From contig NZ_JAKLJA010000062.1 in NCBI RefSeq assembly GCF_022213065.1, positions 1 to 33,930 on the forward strand: a stretch of 33,930 nt of DNA, written 5' to 3'. This document shows positions 22,962 to 32,533 of the stretch, in pieces. The notes under the pieces were generated by a model that worked only from the letters and a program-made list of their open reading frames with translations, had not been told where the DNA came from and ran no database searches. The translations under genes and the position numbers were made by a program. The stretch comes from Paraburkholderia tagetis. GTDB lineage: Bacteria > Pseudomonadota > Gammaproteobacteria > Burkholderiales > Burkholderiaceae. Numbering within the stretch: the first letter of the stretch is position 1; every line of letters begins with the position of its first letter.

Positions 22962-24257
22962 ATGCCTTTAACTATTGGCACGCCGTCATGCCGGCGTGCA
23001 CCACTGCGCGCACGTTCGCTTTTTGCCGCGCTGGTTCTCGCGAGCGTCGCTGCGCACGCTCAGGAAGCGCCCGTTACGCTTGACGCGGCGCTCCAGGCCG
23101 CAACCGACCGCTCCGCCACCATCGGGGCTGCGCAGGCATCGGTGCGCGCCAGTTCAGAAGCCTCCGTCCGCGCAGGGCAGTTGCCCGACCCGATGCTTAA
23201 AGCCGGTGTTGATAACCTGCCGGTGAATGGCCCGCAACGGTTCACCATCGGCCAGGATTTCATGACGATGCGCCGCATCGGCATCGAGCAGGAATGGATA
23301 TCGGGCGACAAGCGCCGACTCCGGGCCGCCTTGGCGAACGATGTCGTGGACCGCGAGCGGGCCGGCTACCTCGGCCAGCTCGTGAACACCCGCCTGCAAA
23401 CGGCCGCAGCGTGGCTGAACGCAGTCTATGCGAAGAAGGCCGTTTCGCTGCAGCAGGAACTCGTTGACCACATGACTCATGAACTGGAGGCGACGAAAGC
23501 GTCGTATCGCGGAGCGAAAGCGACTGCCGCCGATGTGACGCAGGCCCAGGCGATGTTCGCGCAGACCCAGGACCAGTTGTTCAAGGCCCGGCAGACGTTG
23601 CAGACCGCGCTTATCGGTCTGTCCCGCTGGACGGCAACGCCCGTTTCTGATGTGACGGGCGAGCCGCCGGCGCCACAATCCTATGTGTCATCACTGCCGC
23701 CCGAGGAACTGCGTGAGGTGCAGCCGGTGCTCGTCGCAGCATCCCGGGACATCGCCGTCGCCGATGCCGATACCGCCGTCGCGAACAGTAACCGCAGTCC
23801 CAACTGGACATGGGAGGTCGCCTACCAGCAGCGCGGAGGCGGATTCTCGAACATGGTGTCGGTTGGCGTCAGCATCCCGCTGCCCATCCATCGCAAAAAC
23901 TATCAGGACCGGGACGCGGCGGAAAAAGCTGAACTGGGTACCAAGGCACGCCTGATGTACGAGGACGCACAGCGTCAGGTTGAAGCGGATATCCGTACGC
24001 AGTCGGCCACGCTCGCGAGCGGTCGCGAGCGCATCACCAATCTCACCCACTCCCTGCTTCCGGCTGCGGACCAGCGCGTGCAACTGGCGGCTGCCGCATA
24101 CAGGGCAGGCACTGGCTCGCTGGCCGATACCTTCGCGGCCAGGCGCGCGCAGCTCGACGCCGAACTTCAAGTGCTCGACCTGCAGCGCGATGTGTCGCAA
24201 ACCTGGGCCCAACTGGAATACCAGGTCGTGCCCGCCTCGATGTCCGTGAGTCAGTGA
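22962..24257 (+). CDS. cusC: CusC-like outer-membrane factor (TolC family)
   Basis: 431 residues with an N-terminal signal (LFAALVLASVAAHA) and the two-fold repeated long helices of TolC-family outer-membrane channels (AASVRASSEASVRAGQLPDP; then NRSPNWTWEVAYQQRG and VSIPLPIHRKN in the second half). No lipobox Cys is seen. It forms the exit duct for the CusBA pump. The next gene starts 11 bases after its stop. Confidence 0.92.
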   Translation: MPLTIGTPSCRRAPLRARSLFAALVLASVAAHAQEAPVTLDAALQAATDRSATIGAAQASVRASSEASVRAGQLPDPMLKAGVDNLPVNGPQRFTIGQDFMTMRRIGIEQEWISGDKRRLRAALANDVVDRERAGYLGQLVNTRLQTAAAWLNAVYAKKAVSLQQELVDHMTHELEATKASYRGAKATAADVTQAQAMFAQTQDQLFKARQTLQTALIGLSRWTATPVSDVTGEPPAPQSYVSSLPPEELREVQPVLVAASRDIAVADADTAVANSNRSPNWTWEVAYQQRGGGFSNMVSVGVSIPLPIHRKNYQDRDAAEKAELGTKARLMYEDAQRQVEADIRTQSATLASGRERITNLTHSLLPAADQRVQLAAAAYRAGTGSLADTFAARRAQLDAELQVLDLQRDVSQTWAQLEYQVVPASMSVSQ

Positions 24258-24268
24258 AGGAGAACAAC

Positions 24269-25795
24269 ATGCAGAAGAAACAACTGGCACGCGCGGCGCT
24301 TATGGTGTTTGCCGCAGCGGCATTGCTGGGTACCGGCTATGTCGCCGGTACGCATCGTTCGACGATGAGTGGCGGGAGCGCTGTTGCGGCGACGCCCTCC
24401 AGCGACAGAACTGACCCCAAGACTGGCCGGAAGGTGCTGTACTGGCATGACCCCATGGTGCCGAACCAGCATTTCGACAAGCCGGGCAAGTCGCCTTTCA
24501 TGAACATGCAGTTAGAGCCGGTCTACGCCGATGAAGGCGGCTCGAACGGCATCAAGATTGACGCCGGGTTACAGCAGAACCTGGGGATTCGATACGCGAC
24601 GGTGCGCCGACAGGACACTGTCGACGGTTTCGACGCGGTAGGGACGACGCAGTTCGATGAATCAAAGGCTGACGTCGTGCAATCGCGGGTGACCGGCTAT
24701 ATCGACCATCTTTACGCCAGCGCCCCAATGCAGCGCGTAACGAAAGGTGCTCCGATTGCGTCCCTGTTCGTTCCCGACTGGCTTGCGCCGCAGGAAGAGT
24801 ATCTGGCGCTGAAACGTGGCGGCATGGATGACGGCATGCTTGCGGCGTCACGTGCGCGCATGCGGGCGATGTCCATTCCGGACGGCGTGATTGCAAGTCT
24901 CGACCGCACCGGCAAGGCGCAGACACACATCACGCTATCCGCACCGGAAGCCGGCGTGCTGACCGAGCTGAACGTGCGCGATGGCGCGATGGTGTCGCCC
25001 GGTCAGACGCTTGCGAAAGTCTCCGGGCTCAACAGGCTGTGGCTCGTGGTCGAGGTACCCGAAGCACTGGCGCTTCAGGTTCGACCGGGCATGAGTGTGG
25101 ACGCCGTGTTTGCCGGTGACCCGGCGCAACATTTCACGGGACACATCCGTGAAATCCTGCCGGGCATCAGCACGAGCAGCCGTACGCTTCAGGTACGTCT
25201 CGAAATCGACAACGCGGACTTCAGGTTGACGCCGGGGATGTTGATGCGGGCGCGCATCGGTGCCGCGAAAAAGGTATCGCGGTTGCTGGTTCCCTCGGAA
25301 GCCGTCATCACGACCGGTAAGCGGTCAGTGGTCATCGTCAAGAATTCAGACGGCAGGTTACAACCTGTCTCGGTCACCGTTGGCAACGATGCCGGCGACG
25401 ATACCGAGGTGAGCAGCGGCCTGACGGAAGGCCAGCAGGTCGTCGCATCGGGCCAGTTCCTCATTGACTCGGAAGCGAGTCTGAAATCCGTTCTGCCGAA
25501 GCTCGGAGCAACCGTACCGACCGGTGCGAGCGCGCCGGCCCCAGCACCTGCTACTGCAGCAGCGCAGACCTACGACACGACAGGTAAGGTCGAAAAGGTG
25601 ACGGCTGGAGACATCACGTTTTCACATCAACCCGTTCCGGCGCTGGGCTGGGGCGCGATGACGATGTCGTTCGGCAAACCGTCGCCGACCGCGTTTCCGG
25701 ACGTGAAGCCTGGCGAGACCGTGCACTTTGTATTTAAGCAATCTGACGACGGCTACCAGTTGACAAAGGTTGAACCGGTCGGAGGCGCCAAATGA
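24269..25795 (+). CDS. cusB: CusB-like periplasmic adaptor with fused CusF-like domain
   Basis: 508 residues from ATG 24269 (GGAG six bases upstream; a GTG at 24254 is less likely). Membrane anchor near the N-terminus, a heavy-metal-binding domain (WHDPMVPNQHFDKPGKSPFM), then barrel-sandwich, helical hairpin and beta-barrel of RND adaptors (ITLSAPEAGVLTELNV, LWLVVEVPEALALQ). After an Ala/Pro linker, the C-terminal 75 residues form a CusF-like fold with the Cu(I) ligand motif GWGAMTMSF, keeping the Trp and both Mets. It joins CusA to CusC and feeds Cu(I)/Ag(I). Its stop overlaps the cusA start (ATGA). Confidence 0.95.
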   Translation: MQKKQLARAALMVFAAAALLGTGYVAGTHRSTMSGGSAVAATPSSDRTDPKTGRKVLYWHDPMVPNQHFDKPGKSPFMNMQLEPVYADEGGSNGIKIDAGLQQNLGIRYATVRRQDTVDGFDAVGTTQFDESKADVVQSRVTGYIDHLYASAPMQRVTKGAPIASLFVPDWLAPQEEYLALKRGGMDDGMLAASRARMRAMSIPDGVIASLDRTGKAQTHITLSAPEAGVLTELNVRDGAMVSPGQTLAKVSGLNRLWLVVEVPEALALQVRPGMSVDAVFAGDPAQHFTGHIREILPGISTSSRTLQVRLEIDNADFRLTPGMLMRARIGAAKKVSRLLVPSEAVITTGKRSVVIVKNSDGRLQPVSVTVGNDAGDDTEVSSGLTEGQQVVASGQFLIDSEASLKSVLPKLGATVPTGASAPAPAPATAAAQTYDTTGKVEKVTAGDITFSHQPVPALGWGAMTMSFGKPSPTAFPDVKPGETVHFVFKQSDDGYQLTKVEPVGGAK

Positions 25796-28700
25796 TTGCG
25801 CGTCTTATAAGGTGGTCTATCCACAACCGCTTCCTGGTGCTGCTGGCGACCGTGCTTGTTACGGCGTGGGGCGTCTATTCAGTCACACAAACACCGCTCG
25901 ATGCGCTGCCTGACCTGTCCGACACGCAGGTCATTATCAAGGCATCGTACCCGGGCAAAGCGCCGCAGGTCATCGAGGACCAGGTCACCTATCCGCTCAC
26001 CACGACGCTGCTTGGTGTGCCGGGGGCTAAAACTATTCGCGCGTATTCGTCGTTCGGCGATGCGTTCGTCTATGTGCTGTTCGACGACAAGACTGACCAG
26101 TACTGGGCACGCTCGCGGGTACTCGAGTATCTGAACCAGGTACAGAGCCGCTTGCCGCAGGGAGCGACCGTTTCGCTTGGACCGGATGCAACAGGCGTGG
26201 GTTGGGTCTACGAATATGCACTCGTCGACAAAACCGGGCAACACGACCTTGGACAACTTCGTGCACTCAACGACTGGTTCCTGAAGTTCGAACTGAAGTC
26301 AGTGCCGGACGTGTCTGAAGTCGCGAGCATCGGCGGCATGGTTCAACAGTATCAGGTTGTCCTCGACCCGGACAAGCTGCGCGCCTACGGCATCACCCAG
26401 GCCATGGTGGCTGATGCACTGGGCAAGGCGAACCAGGAATCCGGTGGGTCGGTGGTCGAAATGGCCGAGTCCGAATACATGGTCCGTTCGTCCGGTTACC
26501 TGCATACGCTCGACGACTTTCGCAACGTCGTATTGCGCACGAACGATGCAGGTACGCCGGTTCTGCTCGGCGATGTGGCGCGGATTCAAATCGGACCCGA
26601 GATGCGAAGGGGAATTGCCGAACTGAATGGTCAGGGAGAAGTCGCGGGCGGCGTCATCGTCATGCGTTCCGGCAAGAACGCGCTGACGACTATCGATGCG
26701 GTGAAGGCAAAACTGGCCGACCTGAAACGTTCTCTGCCGGCCGGTGTCGAGGTCGTGACGACCTATGACCGCTCGCAGCTCATTGAGCGCGCGGTGGACA
26801 ATCTCAAGGACAAGCTCATCGAGGAATTCATCATCGTCGGGTTGGTCTGTGCGGTGTTCCTGTTCCATTTGCGCAGCGCGTTCGTGGCGATTCTGTCACT
26901 GCCGCTAGGCGTGCTGGCCGCCTTTATTGTCATGCGCTATCAGGGGGTGAATGCGAACCTGATGTCGCTGGGCGGCATCGCAATTGCCATCGGGGCGATG
27001 ATTGACGCAGCCATCGTGATGATTGAAAACGCTCACAAGCATCTCGAAGCGTACGACCACGAGCATCCGGGTGAACAAATCACGACCGCACAGCGCTGGG
27101 AACTCATCGCGACATCGGCAGCGGAGGTGGGGCCGGCGTTGTTCTTCTCGCTTCTCATCATCACACTGTCATTCATCCCGGTGTTCTCGCTCGAGGGGCA
27201 GGAGGGAAAGCTGTTCTCTCCGCTGGCTTTCACCAAGACCTACACAATTGCTGCTGCTGCCGGGTTGTCGGTGACGCTGGTGCCCGTACTGATGGGTTAT
27301 CTGATTCGAGGTCGCATCCCTCATGAGAACTCGAACCCTATCAATCGCGTGCTGATTCGACTGTACCGGCCGCTACTAGAGGCGACGCTGCGGCGGCCGT
27401 GGGTTGCCATTGGACTGGCGGTCGTTGCGCTGGCCGCTTCGGTGATTCCGCTTTCCCAGCTCGGCGGCGAATTCATGCCACCGCTTGATGAAGGTGACCT
27501 GCTGTATATGCCGACGGCGCTTCCGGGGATTTCGGCCGAGAAAGCGAGCGAACTGCTGCAGCAGACTGACCGGCTTATCAAGACCGTCCCGGAGGTGGCT
27601 ACAGTCTTCGGTAAATCCGGGCGGGCCGACACTGCAACGGACCCAGCCCCGCTCGAGATGTTCGAGACGACGATTCAGTTCAAACCGCGAAGCCAGTGGC
27701 GACCCGGCATGACGCCGGAGAAACTGGTCGATGAACTTGACCGGACCGTCAAGGTGCCGGGGCTGTCGAACGTGTGGGTGCCGCCCATCCGGAATCGTCT
27801 GGATATGCTGTCTACCGGCATCAAGACACCGGTTGGCGTCAAGATTTCCGGCCCGGACCTTACGCAAATCGACCGGATTGCGGCGCAGGTCGAAACAGCG
27901 GTCAAGAATGTGCCAGGCGTCACGTCTGCACTGGCCGAACGCCTGAACGGGGGCCGCTACGTAGACGTCGACATCGACCGGCTGGCGGCAGCACGTTACG
28001 GGCTTGCTGTGGCAGACATCCAGTCAGTCGTGTCCTCGGCAGTGGGCGGTGACAACGTCGGCGAAGTCATTGCTGGTCGTGAGCGGTTCCCCATCAATAT
28101 TCGCTATCCGCGCGAAATCAGGGACTCGCTCGAGAAGCTGCGTCAACTGCCGGTCGTCACGGACCGTGGCGCGCAAATCCAGCTCGGCGATGTCGCGCAC
28201 ATCACGATTGCCGATGGTCCACCGATGATTCGCAGTGAAAATGCGCGACTCTCCGGCTACGTCTATGTCGATATTCGCAATACGGACCTGCAGTCAGCGG
28301 TCGAGGCAATGCAACGCGCTGTTGGGGAGAAAGTGACGCTTCCTCCGGGTTATTCAATTGCATGGTCCGGCCAGTTCGAATATCTCGAGCGCGCAGCGGC
28401 GAAGCTGCGTACGGTCATTCCCGTCACGCTCGTCGTCATCTTTGTGCTGCTCTTCCTGACCTTCAACTCCGCGGCCGATGCACTTCTGCTGATGTCGACG
28501 GTGCCGTTCGCGCTAGTCGGCGGGTTCTGGCTCATCTGGATTCTGGGTCATGCCGTGTCGGTCGCAACCGCGGTCGGGTTTATCGCGCTCGCCGGTGTCG
28601 CAGCGGAGTTCGGGGTTGTCATGCTGCTGTATCTGAAGGGCGCGCTCAATCGCCGACTGGAAGAGGGTGAACCGCTAACCGAGGCGCTTCTGTTCGATGC

Positions 28701-28998
28701 AATTCGCGAAGGCGCTGTGTTGCGCGTGCGACCGAAAGCGATGACGGTTGCTGTCGTGCTGGCTGGCCTCATCCCCATCATGGTCGGACATGGCGCCGGT
28801 TCGGAAGTCATGCAACGCATTGCCGCACCGATGGTGGGCGGCATGGTCACTGCGCCAATCCTTTCGATGTTCGTTATCCCCGCAGCCTGGTTCCTATTGC
28901 AGCGCCGCAGTGCGCGAAAGCTGGGCCATGAGCGGCTTCCGCATGCAGTACCTTCCGGCATGAAAGTGCCATCTATCCAAACTGGAGAAACCCAATGA
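25792..28998 (+). CDS. cusA: CusA-like Cu(I)/Ag(I) RND efflux pump
   Basis: 1068 residues, twelve membrane helices and two large periplasmic loops. The inner-membrane proton/metal antiporter of the CusCBA complex. The proton-relay D405 is in GAMIDAAIVMIENAHKH, and the three metal-binding methionines fall at M573 (LLYMPTA), M623 (LEMFE) and M672 (LDMLSTG), the same numbers as E. coli CusA. This argues firmly for monovalent Cu/Ag rather than Zn/Co/Cd (CzcA). Its start overlaps cusB and its stop overlaps cusF (ATGA each). Confidence 0.97.
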   Translation: MIARLIRWSIHNRFLVLLATVLVTAWGVYSVTQTPLDALPDLSDTQVIIKASYPGKAPQVIEDQVTYPLTTTLLGVPGAKTIRAYSSFGDAFVYVLFDDKTDQYWARSRVLEYLNQVQSRLPQGATVSLGPDATGVGWVYEYALVDKTGQHDLGQLRALNDWFLKFELKSVPDVSEVASIGGMVQQYQVVLDPDKLRAYGITQAMVADALGKANQESGGSVVEMAESEYMVRSSGYLHTLDDFRNVVLRTNDAGTPVLLGDVARIQIGPEMRRGIAELNGQGEVAGGVIVMRSGKNALTTIDAVKAKLADLKRSLPAGVEVVTTYDRSQLIERAVDNLKDKLIEEFIIVGLVCAVFLFHLRSAFVAILSLPLGVLAAFIVMRYQGVNANLMSLGGIAIAIGAMIDAAIVMIENAHKHLEAYDHEHPGEQITTAQRWELIATSAAEVGPALFFSLLIITLSFIPVFSLEGQEGKLFSPLAFTKTYTIAAAAGLSVTLVPVLMGYLIRGRIPHENSNPINRVLIRLYRPLLEATLRRPWVAIGLAVVALAASVIPLSQLGGEFMPPLDEGDLLYMPTALPGISAEKASELLQQTDRLIKTVPEVATVFGKSGRADTATDPAPLEMFETTIQFKPRSQWRPGMTPEKLVDELDRTVKVPGLSNVWVPPIRNRLDMLSTGIKTPVGVKISGPDLTQIDRIAAQVETAVKNVPGVTSALAERLNGGRYVDVDIDRLAAARYGLAVADIQSVVSSAVGGDNVGEVIAGRERFPINIRYPREIRDSLEKLRQLPVVTDRGAQIQLGDVAHITIADGPPMIRSENARLSGYVYVDIRNTDLQSAVEAMQRAVGEKVTLPPGYSIAWSGQFEYLERAAAKLRTVIPVTLVVIFVLLFLTFNSAADALLLMSTVPFALVGGFWLIWILGHAVSVATAVGFIALAGVAAEFGVVMLLYLKGALNRRLEEGEPLTEALLFDAIREGAVLRVRPKAMTVAVVLAGLIPIMVGHGAGSEVMQRIAAPMVGGMVTAPILSMFVIPAAWFLLQRRSARKLGHERLPHAVPSGMKVPSIQTGETQ

Positions 28999-29351
28999 AG
29001 AAGTTAATTGTTACCTCTGTTGCCCTCTGCGCAATTGGCACGTTTGCCGCACCGGCGTTCGCGGGAGATGACATGGCCGGTATGAACATGTCCATGAAGC
29101 CGTCGGCTGCAAAGGCGTCATCGAACGCTGCTCTCACCGATGCGGAAGTAAAGAAAGTCGACCCGGCCACCGGGATGGTCACGCTGAAGCACGGAGCCCT
29201 GGAGAACGTCGGGATGCCGCCGATGACGATGGCGTTCAAGGCGAAGGATGCGGCGATGGTCAAACAGGTTCACGAGGGCGACAAGGTCAAGGTTCGTGTC
29301 GAGAACGTCAATGGCACGCTGACCATTGTGAAACTCGAAAAACAGTCTTGA
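28995..29351 (+). CDS. cusF: CusF-like periplasmic metal chaperone
   Basis: 118 residues with a signal peptide (KKLIVTSVALCAIGTFAAPAFA), a Met-rich start (MAGMNMSMK) and a CusF small beta-barrel. The usual ligand set is partly changed: the MTM methionines remain in GMPPMTMAF, but the Trp that caps the Cu(I) site in E. coli CusF (NWPEMTM) is replaced by Met. The fused copy at the end of CusB keeps it. ATGA overlap with cusA and GGAG upstream. It delivers periplasmic Cu(I)/Ag(I) to CusB. Confidence 0.92.
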   Translation: MKKLIVTSVALCAIGTFAAPAFAGDDMAGMNMSMKPSAAKASSNAALTDAEVKKVDPATGMVTLKHGALENVGMPPMTMAFKAKDAAMVKQVHEGDKVKVRVENVNGTLTIVKLEKQS

Positions 29352-29360
29352 TGCTGTACT

Positions 29361-29390
29361 TGCAGGCTCACCATGCCCGGTGAGCCTGCA
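29361..29390. repeat. Perfect 12-bp hairpin after cusF
   Basis: TGCAGGCTCACC and GGTGAGCCTGCA pair perfectly around a 6-base loop. There is no T-run on either strand. It probably marks the 3' end of the cus message (Rho-dependent end or exonuclease block), separating cusCBAF from dsbD. Confidence 0.7.
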
Positions 29391-29418
29391 ATCCGGCTTG
29401 CATGAATAGAGGCCAGCG

Positions 29419-31293
29419 ATGCAAACGACATTCCTTTTTGCCGAGCCAGGCATTTGGCGTCTCACGAATATGCTCAATCGCATGTTGCGGGTCGCACTTG
29501 GCTTGCTGTTCATACTGACATCACTGGCCGCTCACGCCGTGAACGAGTCCGACCTGCTGCCGCCGGAGCGCGCCTTTCCATTGCGAGTCACGTCTGGCGG
29601 ACCGCAGCAGGTTGTGCTCGATTTCGACACGCAACCAGGCTACTACCTGTACCGGGACAGATTCAGTTTTGCGGTGGACGGTACGTCGATAAAGCCGGAA
29701 AAGATGCCACCCGGAGAGCTGAAGAACGACCCCACCTTTGGTATGGTCACGGTCTACCACCAGCCGGTGAAAATTCACGTCTCTCTACCTCGCCCCATCG
29801 CAACCAGCGTCGTACTGTCCGTTACATCGCAGGGATGCGCGGACCTGGGCGTCTGCTATCCGCCGCAGACGCGAAACTATCGTGTGTCGGCCGATGGCTC
29901 TGTCACGTCCGTTACCGCAACGAGTAACGCCTCCGCTGGAAATTCCGGATTCCCGAGCGTTGGCGAAATCCAGTCGCCCTCGGCAATACCACCGGGAGTG
30001 AATCTGCATCCAGCGAATGGCATCTCCGTACCTGAGCTGCTGGGTTTTCTTTTTGCAGGCCTGCTGATGGCAGGCACGGTGTGCATGTATCCGCTCATTC
30101 CCATCGTGACCACCGTCATTGGCGGCACGCAGGAACGGCGGTCTTTGCGACGAGGATTCGCTCTTTCGTTCGCATATGTGCAGGGACTCGCGATTACTTA
30201 TGCGGTAGCCGGCACCATCGCTGCGCTCATCGGCATTCCGCTGGTGGCCGCAACACAAAAGCCTTGGGTACTCGCTGGCTTTGGCCTGCTCATGGTGATT
30301 TTTGCGCTCGGAATGTTCGGCGTGTTTCGTTTGCAGCTTCCCGCGAGCTGGCAAACGAGAATCACTCAGTGGAGCAATCGTCTGCCCGGCGGGCGGACTA
30401 TTCCGGTGTTCGTGATGGGTATGCTTTCCGCCCTGATTGTCGGCCCGTGTTCGACACCTGCGCTGGCGGGTGCGCTGCTTTATATCGCCAACAGCCATGA
30501 TGTCGTTGGCGGAGCGCTTGCCCTGTATGTGATGGCCCTTGGCATCGGCGTTCCGCTGCTGCTCGTCGGTACATTCGGCGCACACATTCTGCCCAGGTCC
30601 GGCCATTGGATGGTTGCTGTTCAGAACGCGCTGGGCGTCATGCTGCTCGCCGCAGCACTATGGTTTGTCTACTCGCTGCTACCGACCTGGCTGTTGATGA
30701 TACTGGTTGCTCTGCTGCTGACCGGTTGCGGCATGATGCTTCGGGCGATGGACCCGCTGCCGCCCGATGCGGCTGGTATCTCACGCGTGGCAAAGGCGAT
30801 GGGCGTATTGCTGCTGGTTGCCGGAGTTGCCGAATTCATAGGTGTTGCAGCGGGAAATTTCGATGTTCTGACGCCGCTCGGTGGGGTGATGCGGACGTCG
30901 TCATCGGCGAGCGGAGAAACGGAAGCGAGGCCGACAGCAAATTTCGAGGCGATACGGTCGAATACCGAACTGGACCAGGCGCTCAGGTCCGCGAACGGAC
31001 AGCTCGTGATGGTCGACTTCTACGCGGACTGGTGCATCAGTTGCAAGGAGCTCGAGCGCTTTACCTTTACCGACCCACGTGTGGTCAGCGAATTTGCGCA
31101 CTGGAAGCTACTGCGCATCGACGTGACGAAGAACACCGCGGAAGATACGGCGATGCTACGGCGCTTTGGGCTTTTCGGACCACCGGCCCTGATTTTTTAC
31201 AACAGGAACGGTCAGCAACAACCCGACGCCCAACTCGCGGGATTCGTGGGTGCCGATGCGTTCCTGGCCCACCTGAAACGATGGGGAGGGTAA
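29419..31293 (+). CDS. dsbD: DsbD, thiol:disulphide interchange protein
   Basis: 624 residues if started at ATG 29419 (AGAGG upstream); starting at ATG 29470 gives a cleaner signal peptide. Three redox modules are complete: the N-terminal immunoglobulin-like domain with cysteines in SQGCADLGVCYPP, eight membrane helices with C in GTVCMYPLIP and GPCSTPALAG, and a C-terminal thioredoxin with WCISCKELE. It moves electrons from cytosolic thioredoxin to periplasmic partners. Within the metal cluster it probably keeps Cys-containing metal proteins reduced. This is the second such system here, after the CcdA/thioredoxin pair. Confidence 0.95.
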   Translation: MQTTFLFAEPGIWRLTNMLNRMLRVALGLLFILTSLAAHAVNESDLLPPERAFPLRVTSGGPQQVVLDFDTQPGYYLYRDRFSFAVDGTSIKPEKMPPGELKNDPTFGMVTVYHQPVKIHVSLPRPIATSVVLSVTSQGCADLGVCYPPQTRNYRVSADGSVTSVTATSNASAGNSGFPSVGEIQSPSAIPPGVNLHPANGISVPELLGFLFAGLLMAGTVCMYPLIPIVTTVIGGTQERRSLRRGFALSFAYVQGLAITYAVAGTIAALIGIPLVAATQKPWVLAGFGLLMVIFALGMFGVFRLQLPASWQTRITQWSNRLPGGRTIPVFVMGMLSALIVGPCSTPALAGALLYIANSHDVVGGALALYVMALGIGVPLLLVGTFGAHILPRSGHWMVAVQNALGVMLLAAALWFVYSLLPTWLLMILVALLLTGCGMMLRAMDPLPPDAAGISRVAKAMGVLLLVAGVAEFIGVAAGNFDVLTPLGGVMRTSSSASGETEARPTANFEAIRSNTELDQALRSANGQLVMVDFYADWCISCKELERFTFTDPRVVSEFAHWKLLRIDVTKNTAEDTAMLRRFGLFGPPALIFYNRNGQQQPDAQLAGFVGADAFLAHLKRWGG

Positions 31294-31362
31294 CGTGATG
31301 CAGCGCACAAGCCCCGCAGCAAACCGTGGCAGCTTGCTGTTGCCGGGTCTATACTGAATTTC

Positions 31363-31722
31363 ATGAAAATCTGGGCCAAACTCGTCGCCTGCTTTCTGAT
31401 TGCGTGGATGCCATTTCTTGGCTATCCGGCGCAGGCGGCATTTTGCCCAGCGATGTCGTCGGTGGTAGCTGCGCATCAGGATATGCAAACCTCGCATATA
31501 TCCTCCTTAGCGGCGTGCGAGCAAGGCTCCAGGCATCAGAGCGTGCACACCCAACCGGCTTGCCATGGCGGCATGGGTGGCGCTGTTTGCGGCGTGCCGG
31601 TCATACCCGAGAGGTACACAGTTATCAATGTACCTTCCTCGCCTGTCTACCGGGCTGTCGTTCATTGTCTGACGGCGCAGTTCATTCCTGAACTGCCCGC
31701 TCCTCCTCCGCGCTTGCTGTAA
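31363..31722 (+). CDS. Exported Cys/His-rich small protein
   Basis: 119 residues: signal peptide (KIWAKLVACFLIAWMPFLGYPAQA), then FCPAMSSVVAAHQDMQTSH, SLAACEQGSRHQSVH, ACHGGMGGAVCG and a proline-rich end. Cysteine, histidine and methionine are in positions that could bind metal. A TATACT box at 31350-31355 lies eight bases before the ATG, so like the first cus gene it may be translated from a nearly leaderless message. No known family. Confidence 0.65.
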   Translation: MKIWAKLVACFLIAWMPFLGYPAQAAFCPAMSSVVAAHQDMQTSHISSLAACEQGSRHQSVHTQPACHGGMGGAVCGVPVIPERYTVINVPSSPVYRAVVHCLTAQFIPELPAPPPRLL

Positions 31723-31854
31723 CTCCCGCATCGACCAGGTTTGAACGGCTTCGTGCCGTGGCTTGCGCTCGCCCTGTCGCGAGTGTGATGACCATCAAAC
31801 TGAATGTCGTCAGTTCTTTTCCAGCTATGCACGAACTTGAATTCGGAGAGTTAC

Positions 31855-32163
31855 ATGAACACGAAATTTCTACGAGCAGCGGCCTTGTCAGCATTCCTAT
31901 TGACGGCAAGTGTCGCCAGTCTTGCGGCGACCGGTGGGGGCACCAGCAACTATCCAGGCGCGTCTGCGCAGAGCCGCGAACACGGCTCGATGATGGGCGG
32001 CATGATGGGCATGGACGGGATGATGGGTAGCTGTCCAATGATGGGTGCAAGCATGGGCATGGACCCGAAGACCGCGATGCGCATGCATGGAGAAATGATG
32101 CGGGCGATGGGCGACATCATGCTCAAGTATTCCGACCAGGCCGGAACTGCACCGTCGAAGTAG
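31855..32163 (+). CDS. Exported Met-rich protein
   Basis: 102 residues from ATG 31855, with GGAGAG upstream. Signal peptide (KFLRAAALSAFLLTASVASLA), then a strikingly methionine-rich centre (GSMMGGMMGMDGMMGSCPMM, MGMDPKTAMRMHGEMMRAM). Such Met clusters bind Cu(I) or Ag(I) in the oxidising periplasm. It sits among small metal-cluster genes after dsbD and is probably a metal sponge or chaperone. Confidence 0.75.
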   Translation: MNTKFLRAAALSAFLLTASVASLAATGGGTSNYPGASAQSREHGSMMGGMMGMDGMMGSCPMMGASMGMDPKTAMRMHGEMMRAMGDIMLKYSDQAGTAPSK

Positions 32164-32217
32164 TGGACTCGTCGCTCAACGACGAACCCTCATCCCAATT
32201 TCCATAAGGACCTGACC

Positions 32218-32445
32218 ATGAAGTGCAACACGAAGACGATGGTAGCAACGGCGCTGACTCTCGCACTGATTCTGAACATCGGATACTGGGCGCTGCCTCA
32301 ATTCAGAGGAGCGCTGACGTCATTCATTGGGATTGCCATCGCGCTCGTTTGTCCGCTTTCGATGCTGTTCATGATGCGTGGCATGCAATCCCACACCGAC
32401 AGTCGAGACAAGGTCGGTCCAGTGTCCGACAAAACCACGTCGTAA
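32218..32445 (+). CDS. DUF2933-type small membrane protein
   Basis: 75 residues. Two hydrophobic helices (MVATALTLALILNIGYWALP, FIGIAIALVCPLSMLFMMRGM); the second ends in the C-P-L-x-M-L-F-M-M-R-G-M block typical of DUF2933. Such proteins are encoded near copper-resistance genes; the role is unknown, but the Cys/Met block in the membrane suggests metal contact. Confidence 0.8.
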   Translation: MKCNTKTMVATALTLALILNIGYWALPQFRGALTSFIGIAIALVCPLSMLFMMRGMQSHTDSRDKVGPVSDKTTS

Positions 32446-32477
32446 ATCAGCCACCTGCCTAGTGGCATCGTGTGAAG

Positions 32478-32507
32478 CCGGTGCGACGTCAATAGTCATC
32501 GCACCGG
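32478..32507. repeat. Perfect 9-bp hairpin
   Basis: CCGGTGCGA (32478-32486) and TCGCACCGG (32499-32507) with a 12-base loop, between the DUF2933 gene and the next small gene. No T-run; probable mRNA structure. Confidence 0.55.
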
Positions 32508-32533
32508 TTCACCGTACAACGTAGGAGCGAACG

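Noticed and set aside
29785..30606. 273-residue minus-strand frame
   Set aside because: Antisense to dsbD, whose domains and cysteine pairs are complete.
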